The notes below the pieces were generated by a model. That model was not told the DNA's origin, made no database searches, and saw only the letters and a list, made by a program, of their open reading frames with translations. From Cymbomonas tetramitiformis (taxonomy: Eukaryota > Chlorophyta > Pyramimonadophyceae > Pyramimonadales > Pyramimonadaceae), in contig LGRX02026040.1 of the NCBI GenBank assembly GCA_001247695.2, positions 30,217-94,216 on the forward strand: a stretch of 64,000 nucleotides of DNA, read 5' to 3'. Each line of letters starts with the position of its first letter. The stretch's first letter is position 1. This document shows positions 12,601-20,054 of the stretch, one piece after another. A program made the position numbers and the translations under genes.

Positions 12601-14640
12601 GTTGTCCCATCGGGGGTGTCTGAACTGAAAGTCTCTTGCCGCGTTGTCCCATCGGGGGGTGTCTGAACTGATAGTACCTTGCCGTTTGTCCCATCGGGGG
12701 TCTGAACTGACAGTCTCTTGCCGCGTTGTCCCATCGGGGGGGGGTGTCTGAACTGACGTCTGACAGTCTCTTGCCGTGCTGTCCAATTGGGGGGATGTCT
12801 GAACTGCTGCTACAAGTATTGTCTCGTCAGTTCTTGATAGGGGGGTGTTTGAATTGATACTGAGGCAGCACCATGTCTCGACAAGGGTATGCGTGAACTG
12901 AGAAGTGCGCCATACGCGTGAGAAGAAGGAAATATATATATATATATACTTCTAGGTGTTTGAACTGAGAAGTAGATGCGCAGAGGTATAACTTGACGTT
13001 GAAGTCATAACTCCATATTTAGTGTTTGAACTGAGATGTAGATGCGCAGAGATACAACTTGACGTTGAAGTCATAACTCCATATTTAGTGTTTGAACTGA
13101 GATGTAGATGCGCAGAGGTACAACTTGACGTTGAGGTCATAACTCCATATTTTGTGTATGAACTGAGAAGTAGATGCGCAGAGGTACAACTTGACGTTGA
13201 AGTCATAACTCCATATTTAGTGTTTGAACTGAGATGTAGATGCGCAGAGGTACAACTTGACGTTGAAGTCATAACTCCATATTTAGTGTTTGAACTGAGA
13301 TGTAGATGCGCAGAGGTACAACTTGACGTTGAAGTCATAACTCCAACCACAGACGACTGCCTCGAGCCACATCCGGCAGAAAGGTTGTTGAAAGTAAATG
13401 CCAGATTCCTATCTCTATTCCAAAAGCGCTGATGACAAGCTCTCAGAGACTCCTCCCTTTCTTTCCAGTCCAACTCTACTTGTAGACAGCACAGAAACAT
13501 GAAAGAACTGAAGCTGCCTTGGCTCGTGGAGAGCTTGCCTAGACATCAGCCTTGAGGTTGTGGGGCCTGTGTGACCCCCCCAGGTGCGTGGAGGCGCTCA
13601 GCTGGATGCTTCAAAGGGATGGCATTGAAGTGAACCCGGTAGATCGTCTGGGGGGTACCCCACTGGAGGACGCATACAGGCATGATGAGCCGGTGATGAT
13701 TTTGATGCTGGAGGCGAAGGGCGGGGTGCGGAAGGGCCACCCGTCTCTGGAAGAAAATATGCGGAAGGCCGCGGAGGAGCGGGCGGCACTGGAGCTTAAG
13801 AAGGGGAAGGAGCAAGTCCGCGCGATGGCGGAGAACACCTCGGAGATGAAGCTGCTCAAGCAGTGCTCGGAGTGGGTCAAGCAGATACATTCCACGGTCA
13901 GTCGTCCTGGCGTGGGCACCCCAACCTGCGAGACTGCCATGAAGCAGCCTCTGCCATCGTGGTGAATGAGACTCGCCGGACGAGGTGTTGCGCAGGGACG
14001 GTTTCTTTGCTTTGACGCGAGCTGGAATGGCACACAGGCCGTGTAGGCAGCCAACGTGGCCTTGTATCGTGTTTTCGTGTGTGTTTAATTTGATTATATT
14101 CTCTCCCTGTCTCTGAGCTGCTTGACGGCGGTGGGCCCTTGCTGCTCCTCGGAGCCCGCACAAGTTTATTGACTCCCATGTTGATGGCGGATGCGGGCAT
14201 GCTGTTGGGTGGTGCAGATGCAACCAGTGCTATACAATCTGAGCGAGATGCTGACGATTTTGGGTGAGCTGCTCGACGTGCACATGTCGGCTGACTCCCA
14301 GTGGGGGCCGGTCCAAATGGCAAAGCAGAAGGCACTCTTGACGCTGGGGGGTGAGTTGGAGACCACTTTGCTTCAGCTTGTCAGGAAAAAAGGCAAGCAC
14401 GGAGCTGCCATGAGCGATCAAGCAAAGGCGACATCTTCCCTTAAATTGATCGCAAAGCATAGAATTGTGCAGCTCTTCTGTCCCCAGCTTGAGCACCTAA
14501 ACGAGACAAGGGAGATGAGCCTGGACACGCTGACCTACAATCTACGCGAGGCAACTCCCGCACGCTTCTGCCAAGCTCTTGATTGGGCCCATGCATGTCC
14601 TGCAATTCTCAGGCATCATCTAAAGTGGTGTGATCTGTGA
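555..14640 (+). CDS. EF-hand / CNBD cation channel with C-terminal ankyrin repeats (whole gene, about 19 exons)
   Basis: This is a plant-CNG/AKT/HCN-type six-transmembrane channel on the plasma membrane or an organelle membrane. Exons as read: 555-683, 1152-1211, 1740-1826, 2577-2728, 3073-3223, 3473-3724, 4159-4281, 4661-4774, 5325-5591, 5862-6014, 6379-6600, 7057-7293, 8517-8627, 10135-10243, 10641-10822, 11636-11944, 12293-12414, 13584-13896 and 14218-14637. All junction phases agree and give about 1,170 residues. Domain order is EF-hand 1, EF-hand 2, S1-S6 with pore, C-linker, CNBD, linker, ankyrin repeats, coiled-coil-like tail. Most introns are GT-AG; those after 1826 and 5591 appear to be GC-AG. 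The 5' end is uncertain: ATG 555 is the first in-frame Met of exon 1, but an acceptor at 569 or an upstream exon (ATG 180) is possible. The 3' end could instead splice at 14350 to a later exon. The two EF-hands suggest Ca2+ control and the CNBD a cyclic-nucleotide response; both are inferences from family knowledge. Confidence 0.85.
1152..1211 (+). CDS. channel exon 2 (first helix of EF-hand 1)
   Basis: A 60-bp exon lies between acceptor GCGTGCAG and donor AAG|GTCCGT and encodes ENATSKKVVGTLDCRAMFDK. The final MFDK supplies the entering helix of the EF-hand whose loop is in the next exon. Both ends are phase 0. Confidence 0.7.
1740..1826 (+). CDS. channel exon 3 (EF-hand 1 loop)
   Basis: The exon follows acceptor GTGTGCGCAG. 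It encodes the canonical Ca2+ loop ADADGSGNVLMKELEG (D-x-D-x-S/G pattern ending in E) and then IIEVPPLSPLFLQ. The donor appears to be GC (CAG|GCAGAG). Using it keeps phase 0 and joins FLQ to TAHPDLARN in the next exon. Confidence 0.75.
2225..2351. repeat. intronic minisatellite, 41-bp unit, about 3 copies
   Basis: The unit CGTACGCGTTCTCGAGGGCG plus CTACATGCGCCAGCGGCCA is repeated with few changes. It lies inside the intron between exons 3 and 4 of the channel gene. Confidence 0.85.
2577..2728 (+). CDS. channel exon 4 (EF-hand 2)
   Basis: It encodes TAHPDLARNISVIFEEID followed by a full EF-hand loop (DTNGDALITYDEF) and an exiting helix. The acceptor is CGCTGCAG. The donor AT|GTACGA at 2729 leaves two bases of a codon, which match the one-base phase of the next exon and give an Ile at the junction. 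A paired EF-hand module ahead of S1 is unlike most plant CNG channels. Confidence 0.8.
3073..3223 (+). CDS. channel exon 5 (S1)
   Basis: The acceptor is GGCTGCAG and the donor GAG|GTGTCC. The exon encodes a linker and then WDSFMKCCYIFILFE, the start of S1. It resembles the W-D-xx-M signature that opens S1 in HCN/KCNH/CNG relatives. It ends in phase 0. Confidence 0.75.
3473..3724 (+). CDS. channel exon 6 (S1-S2 loop, S2, S3)
   Basis: It encodes VPLRVSFG and then S2 (VDLALIANVVLNFFTAY), the loop VTDLSKIRRHYLGTKF, and S3 (TIDILCAFPLDLFLF). The pattern xVDxxxxxNVVLNFxTAY...I..xYL...F.IDxLxAxPLDL is the diagnostic S2-S3 signature of CNBD-family voltage-gated channels. The acceptor is GTGCGGCAG and the donor CTG|GTGCGC. 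Confidence 0.9.
3793..4012. repeat. intronic minisatellite, 19-bp unit
   Basis: The unit GTCATGTCATTCTTGAGCA is repeated about ten times, interspersed with a longer variant containing CTATTCGCG. It fills much of the intron between the S3 and S4 exons. Confidence 0.9.
4159..4281 (+). CDS. channel exon 7 (S4 voltage-sensor region)
   Basis: It encodes ELMSWLRTPKLFTIIKLYG, which corresponds to the S4 sequence LLRxxKLxRIxKLxG of the family. The positive residues are R, K, K, fewer than in strongly voltage-gated members. Flanking sites are ATGCAG and ACG|GTGCGC, both phase 0. Weak voltage gating is an inference. Confidence 0.8.
4661..4774 (+). CDS. channel exon 8 (S5)
   Basis: It encodes MQRLMPMLLSICHVLACIWWYIG, matching the S5 signature HxxACxWYxIG of CNBD channels. 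The acceptor is GGTCCACAG and the donor TGG|GTTGAG. Confidence 0.85.
5325..5591 (+). CDS. channel exon 9 (pore helix, filter, S6)
   Basis: It encodes QQYLLSVYWITTSLSTSG, continues LIGSMFPKNYVEMLF, and then gives a hydrophobic S6 ending in the EISNLVMEQD stretch. The pore helix and S6 align well with the family (YWxxTTLxTVGYGD...P.N..E..F). The filter, however, reads STSGLIG in place of TVGYG(D). The acceptor is CTCTCAG. The donor appears to be GC (CAG|GCGAGC), and phase 0 is kept. Ion selectivity cannot be predicted; loss of GYG argues against a classical K+ filter. Confidence 0.85.
5862..6014 (+). CDS. channel exon 10 (C-linker)
   Basis: It encodes FIEQRQLPQELSSEIISFF and, further on, EEDIFTLLSRSLQ. 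This is the C-linker signature xRxLPxxLxxxIxxyf...E..IlxxLxxxLr found between S6 and the CNBD. The acceptor is GGACGGCAG and the donor CAG|GTTGGC. Confidence 0.85.
6379..6600 (+). CDS. channel exon 11 (CNBD, first half)
   Basis: It encodes LLDNIKMFQSCSSNFLDGL and, later, YIYNVQDVSREMYILNSGTV. These are the first helix and early beta-roll of a cyclic-nucleotide-binding domain (xxxxMFxxCSxxFLxxL ... x+EMYxIxxGxV). The acceptor is GCGCGCAG and the donor GAG|GTGCCG. Confidence 0.85.
7057..7293 (+). CDS. channel exon 12 (CNBD, phosphate-binding cassette)
   Basis: It encodes IQPGQVFGEVSFLFGMRQTT, which is the phosphate-binding cassette (FGE-x-SFL...R). The following helix reads FTLLKADFTQMVKLYQDEEE. 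The invariant Arg of the cassette is present, in the R-Q-T-T context. The acceptor is GACGCAG and the donor TCG|GTGTGT. Whether cyclic nucleotide really binds is untested; many plant CNBDs are degenerate. Confidence 0.85.
8174..8317. repeat. intronic repeat, 44-bp unit, 3 copies
   Basis: Three tandem copies contain GCTTGAACAGCTCCGCAAGG. They are intronic, between channel exons 12 and 13. Confidence 0.85.
8517..8627 (+). CDS. channel exon 13 (linker before ankyrin repeats)
   Basis: It encodes TGSESIASALSAASGVDD and a lysine-rich stretch HAKIKKKNEK. Acceptor TGGCGCAG and donor AAG|GTGAGG are both phase 0. This is a hydrophilic spacer between the CNBD and the first ankyrin repeat. Confidence 0.65.
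9000..9052. repeat. decamer repeat CCCTCCATTG x5
   Basis: Five perfect CCTCCATTGC decamers lie in the intron that also carries the large 35-bp minisatellite. Confidence 0.9.
9151..10098. repeat. large intronic minisatellite, about 35-bp unit, about 27 copies
   Basis: The unit is GTGACCTCTGTCAGGAGGCA plus CGTGACACTGGCGG, with length variants. It fills nearly all of the intron upstream of the first ankyrin exon. Several long overlapping ORFs on both strands here are made of this repeat and are not genes. Confidence 0.95.
10135..10243 (+). CDS. channel exon 14 (ankyrin repeat 1, first half)
   Basis: It encodes LVEAASKNEVAEVDRILASG and then a D-x-x-D-Y-D-x-R-T turn. This is the ankyrin second-helix/loop pattern that precedes ALHLA in the next exon. 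The acceptor is ACGCAG, just after the intronic minisatellite. The donor ACAG|GTGGAC leaves phase 1, completed by CT at 10641. Confidence 0.8.
10641..10822 (+). CDS. channel exon 15 (ankyrin repeats)
   Basis: It encodes ALHLAACEGHAEMVLKLVQE, then GADVDVEDRLGGTP and an AL-RHKHNHVINIL helix. These are classical ankyrin consensus elements. It ends phase 0 at GAG|GTTGGG. Confidence 0.9.
11636..11944 (+). CDS. channel exon 16 (ankyrin repeats)
   Basis: It encodes two more repeats: LCSSAAAGDMLELQRLYVHG with a D-x-x-D-Y-D-A-R-T turn, ALHLAASNGHLDCVSYLCEL, and a GTPLQDAVRHNHIEI repeat. The acceptor is CCCCGCAG and the donor CAG|GTCGGT, both phase 0. Confidence 0.9.
12293..12414 (+). CDS. channel exon 17 (ankyrin repeat)
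   Basis: It encodes LCQAASTNDVTTLQTFYRCG, the SSDYDNRT turn and AMHLAASN. It ends two bases into a Gly codon (donor GG|GTATCA), completed by the first base at 13584. The repeat therefore continues NG-CVEALSWML across a 1.17-kb intron filled with minisatellites. Confidence 0.85.
12573..12800. repeat. intronic minisatellite, about 43-bp unit, about 5 copies
   Basis: Degenerate units share CTGAACTGACAGTCTCTTGC followed by a G-run. The array lies in the intron between exons 17 and 18. Confidence 0.85.
12953..13346. repeat. intronic minisatellite, about 63-bp unit, 6 copies
   Basis: Highly similar units contain GTTTGAACTGAGATGTAGAT and TTGACGTTGAAGTCA. The array is in the same intron as the 43-bp array. 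ORFs predicted on both strands here simply translate the repeat. Confidence 0.95.
13584..13896 (+). CDS. channel exon 18 (last ankyrin repeat and coiled-coil-like tail)
   Basis: It encodes CVEALSWMLQRDGIEVNPVD, then GGTPLEDAYRHDE, and then a charged helix of about 45 residues rich in E, K, R and A (EENMRKAAEERAALELKKGK) that looks coiled-coil. The acceptor is CCCCCAG and the donor ACG|GTCAGT. The tail could mediate channel assembly, as C-terminal regions do in related channels; this is inference. Confidence 0.85.
14218..14640 (+). CDS. channel terminal exon (C-terminus, 3' end uncertain)
   Basis: After acceptor GGTGCAG the frame reads MQPVLYNLSEMLTILGELLD and stays open to a stop at 14638-14640. 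A good donor (GGGG|GTGAGT) lies at 14351, so the exon might end there. A possible later exon at 15143 (FVKIASKND..., stop at 15338) would need phase 0, but this donor gives phase 1, so I favour the 14640 stop. Confidence 0.55.
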   Translation: MQPVLYNLSEMLTILGELLDVHMSADSQWGPVQMAKQKALLTLGGELETTLLQLVRKKGKHGAAMSDQAKATSSLKLIAKHRIVQLFCPQLEHLNETREMSLDTLTYNLREATPARFCQALDWAHACPAILRHHLKWCDL

Positions 14641-17600
14641 TAATCGGAGCATCCTGCAGATATTTCGCGCACACAGCCCCTCGGTATGGGCAGTGTGGGT
14701 TCTTGTGAACCAGGTGCACTCCGTGCTTACAGAGCCAGCAGTGCCTTTCACCCTTCTTGCCAGTTGAAATCAATACACTTTCAGCTGTGTAACGAAATGG
14801 CGGTCAGAGGTGACATGCTGGTTATCATGGAAAATAAATGTCCCACAAAGCGCCATTGGAAGTGTTTCTTCCACGAAGGTTCTCGATTCTGCTCTCAAGG
14901 CTCAGGATATTAATGCCCGGTCAAGTGAGATGTTGAAAGGACTTCTTCCGAACCTACATGCTTGACACCTTGTTTCCGAGCTGCCTTTGTCTCCAAACCT
15001 GTTGGATTGGGTATGAATGCAAGAATAGCTATCCAATAGCCTACTCTCAAAGTAGTGCAGCAGTACGGATTTAAGAAATCGCTCGCTGAGCAACACTGGG
15101 TATTTGCTAACCGCGGGGCTCTTCGATTTTGATGTTGTGCAGTTTGTGAAGATAGCCTCGAAGAATGATTGCTGCTTTGAAAATTTCTATAGCAGACGGC
15201 AAGGTGAATCGGATAAGACATGGTGTTCGGGGAAAATGTCTAAGGTTACGAAAAAGCTCCGTCTCGATCTGCCCACTTTAGACAACTTGGGAAATGGAAA
15301 CGACGAACCTGCCATTGAGGATATCAAGGGGACCTCGTGAATCATCGAGAGGAACATCAGCAGTTCCACAAGAAAGCTCCGTTGCAAATGATTAAAGTAG
15401 CAACAAAGTGATTATACTTCAAGAAGGACTTTGTGCGTATTGATGGTCGTATAGAGCAGTGATGATAGTGTGCATGTAACACTCTCAACTGTGCGGAGTT
15501 TTCCTGCAACCAACATGGTGTCCTTGGATACCTTGCTGAACAGCGACTGGCAATCTAGGGTTGCTGCTTTATCAGGGGACAATTCGGACACGAAGATGTC
15601 CCTGAAACCCTATATATGTATATATATATATATGTGTGTGTTGTAGCGAGAATGTGCCACTAGCGAGAATGTACCAGTAACACCCTAGCGATATAAATTG
15701 GTATAAATGTACAAGTTATTTATACGTGAAAGTTAGTTGGGAAGGAAGGTGTATTATGCAATCATGTCTTATCTAGCTAGGCTATTGGGCACGGTTACTA
15801 GACTAGACAATGAAGGCAATATGTCGGGTGAGCAGAGGTCTCCAAGTATAAAATAAATTCAAGCAGGTCATGGCAGTGCTTCCTTGAGCTTCTTCATTTT
15901 GTGGCGAAAACACACAACATCAAAGCCGAAGTGAGTGGTGAATGAAAGATTGGGAGGCGTGGATGGCAAGTGATGGGGGTTAAGTCAGGCAGTTAGTGGT
16001 GCGGGCAGCCGGCAGTTCAGTACGCAAGAATGCCGGAGCACATATCCTAATGGTGGTGTGGGTGAGATACAGCCTTGCGGAGAGAGAGAGGCAATCAGGC
16101 CCGTGTCGGTTCAGGCGACCACAGCATGTGTGAGGATTGATTCCTGTTGAGAGCAGATGCAGCGCTCCAGCAGGATTATAAGGCATTCCAGGCATTCGCA
16201 CCGGGATAAAAAAGCCCGTGATAGCAATAAGCATGTTCCTAACTAGATTCGTGCATTTTGCTGCGCCCTACCTGCGCAACTTCCTGTGTCTCTGCGCGCG
16301 ACTTGGCCTGTTCTTTGGCGGCCGCTTTTTTCATTTGCTTCTCAGCATCCATCACATCCTGCCCTCGCCACGCTGTTCCCGACCACCAGCCCGTCCCATA
16401 CTTGCAGCACTGCTAAAAGCCCGCACGTAGGTATCAAATCAGCATATAGCAACAACAGTCCACGGATGATAAGGGTGATGCATTGGCAATCAGCCTTGCG
16501 CCAGTAACGAAATTGACGAATCACAGCGGGGCACCGGGAGGCACGGGCGGCAGAGCTTTGAACAAGGCAAAGGGACGGGGAGGTTGTGTGGTAAGTAAGT
16601 CGGAGTTCTGAAGATCGAGGGGACCGGCGCACCACCTTTGAGCTCGGGCATCACCATCACTTCTGGAATCTACTCAGATGGCACAACCAACCCGTTGGCC
16701 CCCGTCATCTCGCTATCTGAATAACTGCATCCGAGGTCATCCTACGTCGGTGGGCGACCCCTCTCCATAGGCACTCTGACCAAGGTCCTCGGGTGCCCCC
16801 ACGTTAGGGTTCCTGCCAGTCTGACATCTCTACAGTCGCAGCGATATCAGCGCAACCGCCACACGTGCACAGGTAGCATAACGTTTCCTCCACGGGCAGG
16901 GTGTAACTGCCCGATGATCCGATACCTAAGTAGTTGCGCACCATGAAAGCAGTCTCAATATCAAGAGGCAACTAGATAAGCTAGAGGGCAATCAGTGTGT
17001 TGATCCGCTGATTAGAATTTGTATAGGTGGCAGAGCGCGTCGTTGATGCTAACCTGAAAATACTAGATTCATCAGAGATTTGGGAGGCGCGCCCTTAAAG
17101 TATAAGACATGAATTGTAGCCCAGAGGAGGCTGTTCTAGCTTAAAGTAATCATTTTGGAAGAGCTCTAGATCACCCTGTTAAAATACGGGTTAATCTTTC
17201 CCGACATAAAGATACTGCAATTGTCCTATTGTAGCCTTGTTCAGACCACGCGTCAAGAACAAACGCCCATTTTGAAGAGGTTAAGGTGAGGGGGCTGAAT
17301 GACGATTTTTTACAGAACCAGATAGTCGCTGCTCCCAAGTGACATTTGAAATCGAAATTTTGGGCACATGTACACTAGTGGGCAGTCGCGATAGGCATCG
17401 ATTACCCACCTGAATGGCCCATACTGACCCCCCACCGCGTTTTCCCAATTTCGATGAAACTTGGCTGAAATTAATTCTAATTTTCCAAAATCAAAAATAT
17501 GACCGTTTCCAGAAAATTCGTGAGTCAACCGTATTGCCCGACCTTCGGGCGCCCCACTTCATCGATGCGGGGTCCATGAGATGGTCGAAAGGAGAACTGG

Positions 17601-17669
17601 TCACTGGGCCGGTTGGGTCGCAGGTGACACTGTTGTAGTGTCACTAGTCTACTTGAGTGTTTGAGCCCT
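14641..17669. other. region with no supported gene
   Basis: Base composition falls from the GC-rich channel gene to near balanced. Short exon-like islands occur: (+) 15143-15338, FVKIASKND..., and (-) 16268-16362, encoding MDAEKQMKKAAAKEQ before a GT donor. I could not chain any of them in consistent phases. A short TA microsatellite is at 15612-15632. I see no RNA gene or transposon ends. Confidence 0.5.
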
Positions 17670-18166
17670 TGAGAATCCCTAATAATAATAATAATACTAA
17701 TCAAACATTTACGCTAGCAAAGGGGACAAAGTCCTGAGAGTGCAGTATCCCTGCAAAGCAGGCTAGTGAAAACACCAGGGGCTACTCCCTCTGCTACAGC
17801 GCGCCCACAAAAAGGGGCTCAGCCCGCCTGTCAGCGGGGTAACATCTAGAGAAAAAGCTAAGTGCTAGGCAAAAAAAACTCTAGAAGATGGAGAAGCAGC
17901 CATGGCCGGGTAAGTGGAGGGGTGGCTGAATCTGAGTGGTGAGGAGGGAAGTCGAAGAATTCAGGGGGTTTTTGGAGACGTTGAGAAAGGTGGCCAGGGT
18001 GGGGCGGGGGACAGGGAGGGGGTGGTGGGGGGGGGGCGGCCCCTCCCCTTTGGGTCTCGTTGGGGGCCGGGAGTTTACACTCCCAGCTCCCAGACTATCC
18101 TATATTGCAAGTCTTTGAAAATTATTGTAAGAGGGTTTGAAGGAAATCATTTGACTGTTGAACGGC

Positions 18167-19465
18167 TTATGTTTCTGTCATGCTTTCATTACTTGAGATG
18201 TCAACTGTATGTGGGTCAGTGTTTAAGGTGGTGGTTGTGTTTAACTGAAACACGTCTCGCATGTTTTTGGTGTGTTGCCTGCACATTCTTGAAAGTTTTT
18301 TGAGAAGTGGTGTAATCTTTACACGAGGAACACCTATCGTGTTGAGGACGGTACCAAAAAGAGGGGGGAGGTATCCCATGAGTGTAAGAGCTTTGGGCCA
18401 TTTCACGGTGCTCCTGAAGGACTTGGAATTTGCATTGGTGATTGTCGTGTCGTAGTGGCCACCATAATAGGACTCGTTATCACTCTGATAGTAAGGAGGG
18501 TCTTGCGTGGGCCATGGACAGAGTGAAGAGGGGAGTACTTCGTCTCTTTCGTTCATAACTTCTTTCCAAATATCGGGACTAACTCCTGTGTGTTCTAGTC
18601 TCTTCTTCGTGACCTTAGATTTGGGAAGGACGTTAAGAAACCATCTGGCAATCTTTTTCAGCGTAGACCTCCAGTCAAAGGCTGGTTGGATGTCACTAGG
18701 TGCACTGTCTATGGCTATAATGACAACATCCGAAAAGTCATCTTTATAGCACCCACCACCTGGGAGAACGTAGGGGTCATCACCCGTCCAATAACCATGT
18801 GGGATGAATGGGATAGTGTTATGCGGGAATCTGAAAACAAGTTTAAAGCCTTTATCAAACCATCTTTTTTGGTTTTGGGGGGACAGCGGAAGGATCCATG
18901 TTCCTGAAAATCCAGGGACAGTGTTGGCCGCTTTATGGCCCATTTCCAAGGTGGTCATAACCGCCGAAAATTTCCCCTTATCTTTCCCATCGAAAGGAGG
19001 GTTTCCATAAACGATTCTGCCAATGCCTGTTATCGGGTCCACATAGGCATCCCAAGCGAGACCATCAAAGCCGATTTTCCCATGATGGCAGAAAGGCCTG
19101 AGGGTTTTTTTCATTCTTGCGATGGGTATGCATCTTCTCGAGTGGATTCTAGGGTGGGCATTTAGTGGATTGGAGAAGAGTTCACACCCGTTTTTGTCCA
19201 GGTTTCTGTCATCCACCAAAATATCTAAGAGGCATCTTCTTATTGCGTAGCAGTTTTTCGGATCGCCCGATTCAAACTTGCATGCATTGAGTGCTTCATG
19301 AATATCATGTGCTCTATTCGAGTACTCCGCAAGTGAGCATGGAACTACCTTGTTGGAAAGACGGTGCCAAGCTAAAAGTTTCCAGAACTCTTTCCTTTGG
19401 ACATATTGGAGATCGGGATATTTAATTGTTCCCGTGACAGGGTCCATTTCTGGTTTGGCAGTCAC
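18167..19465 (-). CDS. N6-adenine DNA methyltransferase-like domain carried by the non-LTR element
   Basis: This ORF of 432 codons overlaps the zinc-finger ORF by four bases in another frame. It opens at a GTG, so it is probably entered by frameshift rather than a true start. The centre contains RIVYGNPPFDG (residues about 165-175), the catalytic D/N-PP-Y/F motif IV of N6-adenine methyltransferases, and then a GTWILPLSPQN strand and an IPFIPHGYW segment. This matches the layout of the phage-Dam-like domains found in DIRS and some algal LTR elements. A motif I (SAM) signature is not obvious. The C-terminal 130 residues are basic and unrecognised. Activity is unknown. Confidence 0.65.
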   Translation of the reverse strand: MTAKPEMDPVTGTIKYPDLQYVQRKEFWKLLAWHRLSNKVVPCSLAEYSNRAHDIHEALNACKFESGDPKNCYAIRRCLLDILVDDRNLDKNGCELFSNPLNAHPRIHSRRCIPIARMKKTLRPFCHHGKIGFDGLAWDAYVDPITGIGRIVYGNPPFDGKDKGKFSAVMTTLEMGHKAANTVPGFSGTWILPLSPQNQKRWFDKGFKLVFRFPHNTIPFIPHGYWTGDDPYVLPGGGCYKDDFSDVVIIAIDSAPSDIQPAFDWRSTLKKIARWFLNVLPKSKVTKKRLEHTGVSPDIWKEVMNERDEVLPSSLCPWPTQDPPYYQSDNESYYGGHYDTTITNANSKSFRSTVKWPKALTLMGYLPPLFGTVLNTIGVPRVKITPLLKKLSRMCRQHTKNMRDVFQLNTTTTLNTDPHTVDISSNESMTET

Positions 19466-20043
19466 AGCAATGGTATTCTTTTTTTTGAAATTGATGGTCG
19501 ATACATGCTAGCTTCCGGAAGAGCGTGTAAATAGAATTCCTCATTCATTTCTTGTCTTAGGTCAGCAAGAGGGAAAAGTTTCGATGGCTGTGTTTTGATA
19601 TATGTGGTACCTACACCAGGGTTTAGGAGTTTAGGCTTTTCTGGAATTTCTTCAACAATGATTTTCCTCAGTTCAGCATCCTGGGTTATTCTAAGATTAT
19701 TCAAACTATTATTATGTCCTGGACATTCGAGTTGGATGTGTTCGAAGGTGCATTTTGTATTATGTTGGCAGTAGGGGCAGTTTTCAGTTACGTTTTTCCC
19801 CGGTTTAAATGAACGTGCTGGAGAGGCTTGGAGATCCAGGAGTTCTCTACTGCTAGAAGCAGTGAAAGCTTTAGGTGTGATTTTGGAAATGTCTTTAGTG
19901 GGGGTGGTGTTATTCTCATTGAGCATCCTCAAGTACGTTCCTTGGGACTGTAGAGTTCTCCAGTTATGATAGTGTGAGAGACGTTGGTTTCTTCTGATGT
20001 GACTGCGAATATCGCCTAAGATAGGAACCTCGAAAAAGAACAA
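19462..20043 (-). CDS. C-terminal fragment of retroelement RT polyprotein (zf-RVT-like)
   Basis: The partial ORF (about 190 residues) is cut at its 5' end by the retrotransposition boundary. It carries SHYHNWRTLQSQGTYLRMLN, which resembles the post-RT thumb region, and then CPYCQHNTKCTFEHIQLECP, a CxxC...EHxxxxC arrangement like the zf-RVT zinc finger that ends many LINE pol proteins. The stop (TGA 19464-19462) overlaps the start of the next ORF. The two were probably one polyprotein or are linked by frameshifting. Confidence 0.7.
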   Translation of the reverse strand: MFFFEVPILGDIRSHIRRNQRLSHYHNWRTLQSQGTYLRMLNENNTTPTKDISKITPKAFTASSSRELLDLQASPARSFKPGKNVTENCPYCQHNTKCTFEHIQLECPGHNNSLNNLRITQDAELRKIIVEEIPEKPKLLNPGVGTTYIKTQPSKLFPLADLRQEMNEEFYLHALPEASMYRPSISKKRIPLL

Positions 20044-20054
20044 TGAGAATCCCT

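Larger units (their letters stand above)
17681..20043 (-). mobile_element. 5'-truncated non-LTR retrotransposon with perfect 11-bp TSD
   Basis: The direct repeat TGAGAATCCCT occurs at 17670-17680 and 20044-20054 and flanks the insert. Read on the minus strand, the insert ends in a TTA-type simple repeat (17681-17696 on plus, AATAATAATAATAATA), as many non-LTR elements do. At the other end it begins abruptly inside an ORF. A target-site duplication, 3' simple-repeat tail and 5' truncation are the classic target-primed reverse-transcription signature. The RT core is missing. What remains is a zinc-finger tail ORF and a methyltransferase-like ORF. Confidence 0.85.

Noticed and set aside
13022..13500. 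Two opposing ORFs of 136 and 182 codons
   Set aside because: Both translate the 63-bp minisatellite; no domain is present and the array is intronic.
15143..15340. Possible last channel exon FVKIASKND...
   Set aside because: The available donor at 14351 leaves phase 1 and this exon needs phase 0; joining gives a stop within eight codons.
16268..16660. Minus-strand exon-like pieces (MDAEKQMKKAAAKEQ and IPEVMVMPELK)
   Set aside because: Both have good-looking splice sites, but joining them gives an immediate stop; no consistent gene could be built.
18167..20043. Bacterial-style operon (GTGA overlap of two ORFs)
   Set aside because: The 11-bp TSD, simple-repeat tail and zf-RVT motif show a eukaryotic retroelement; the overlap is a frame change within it.
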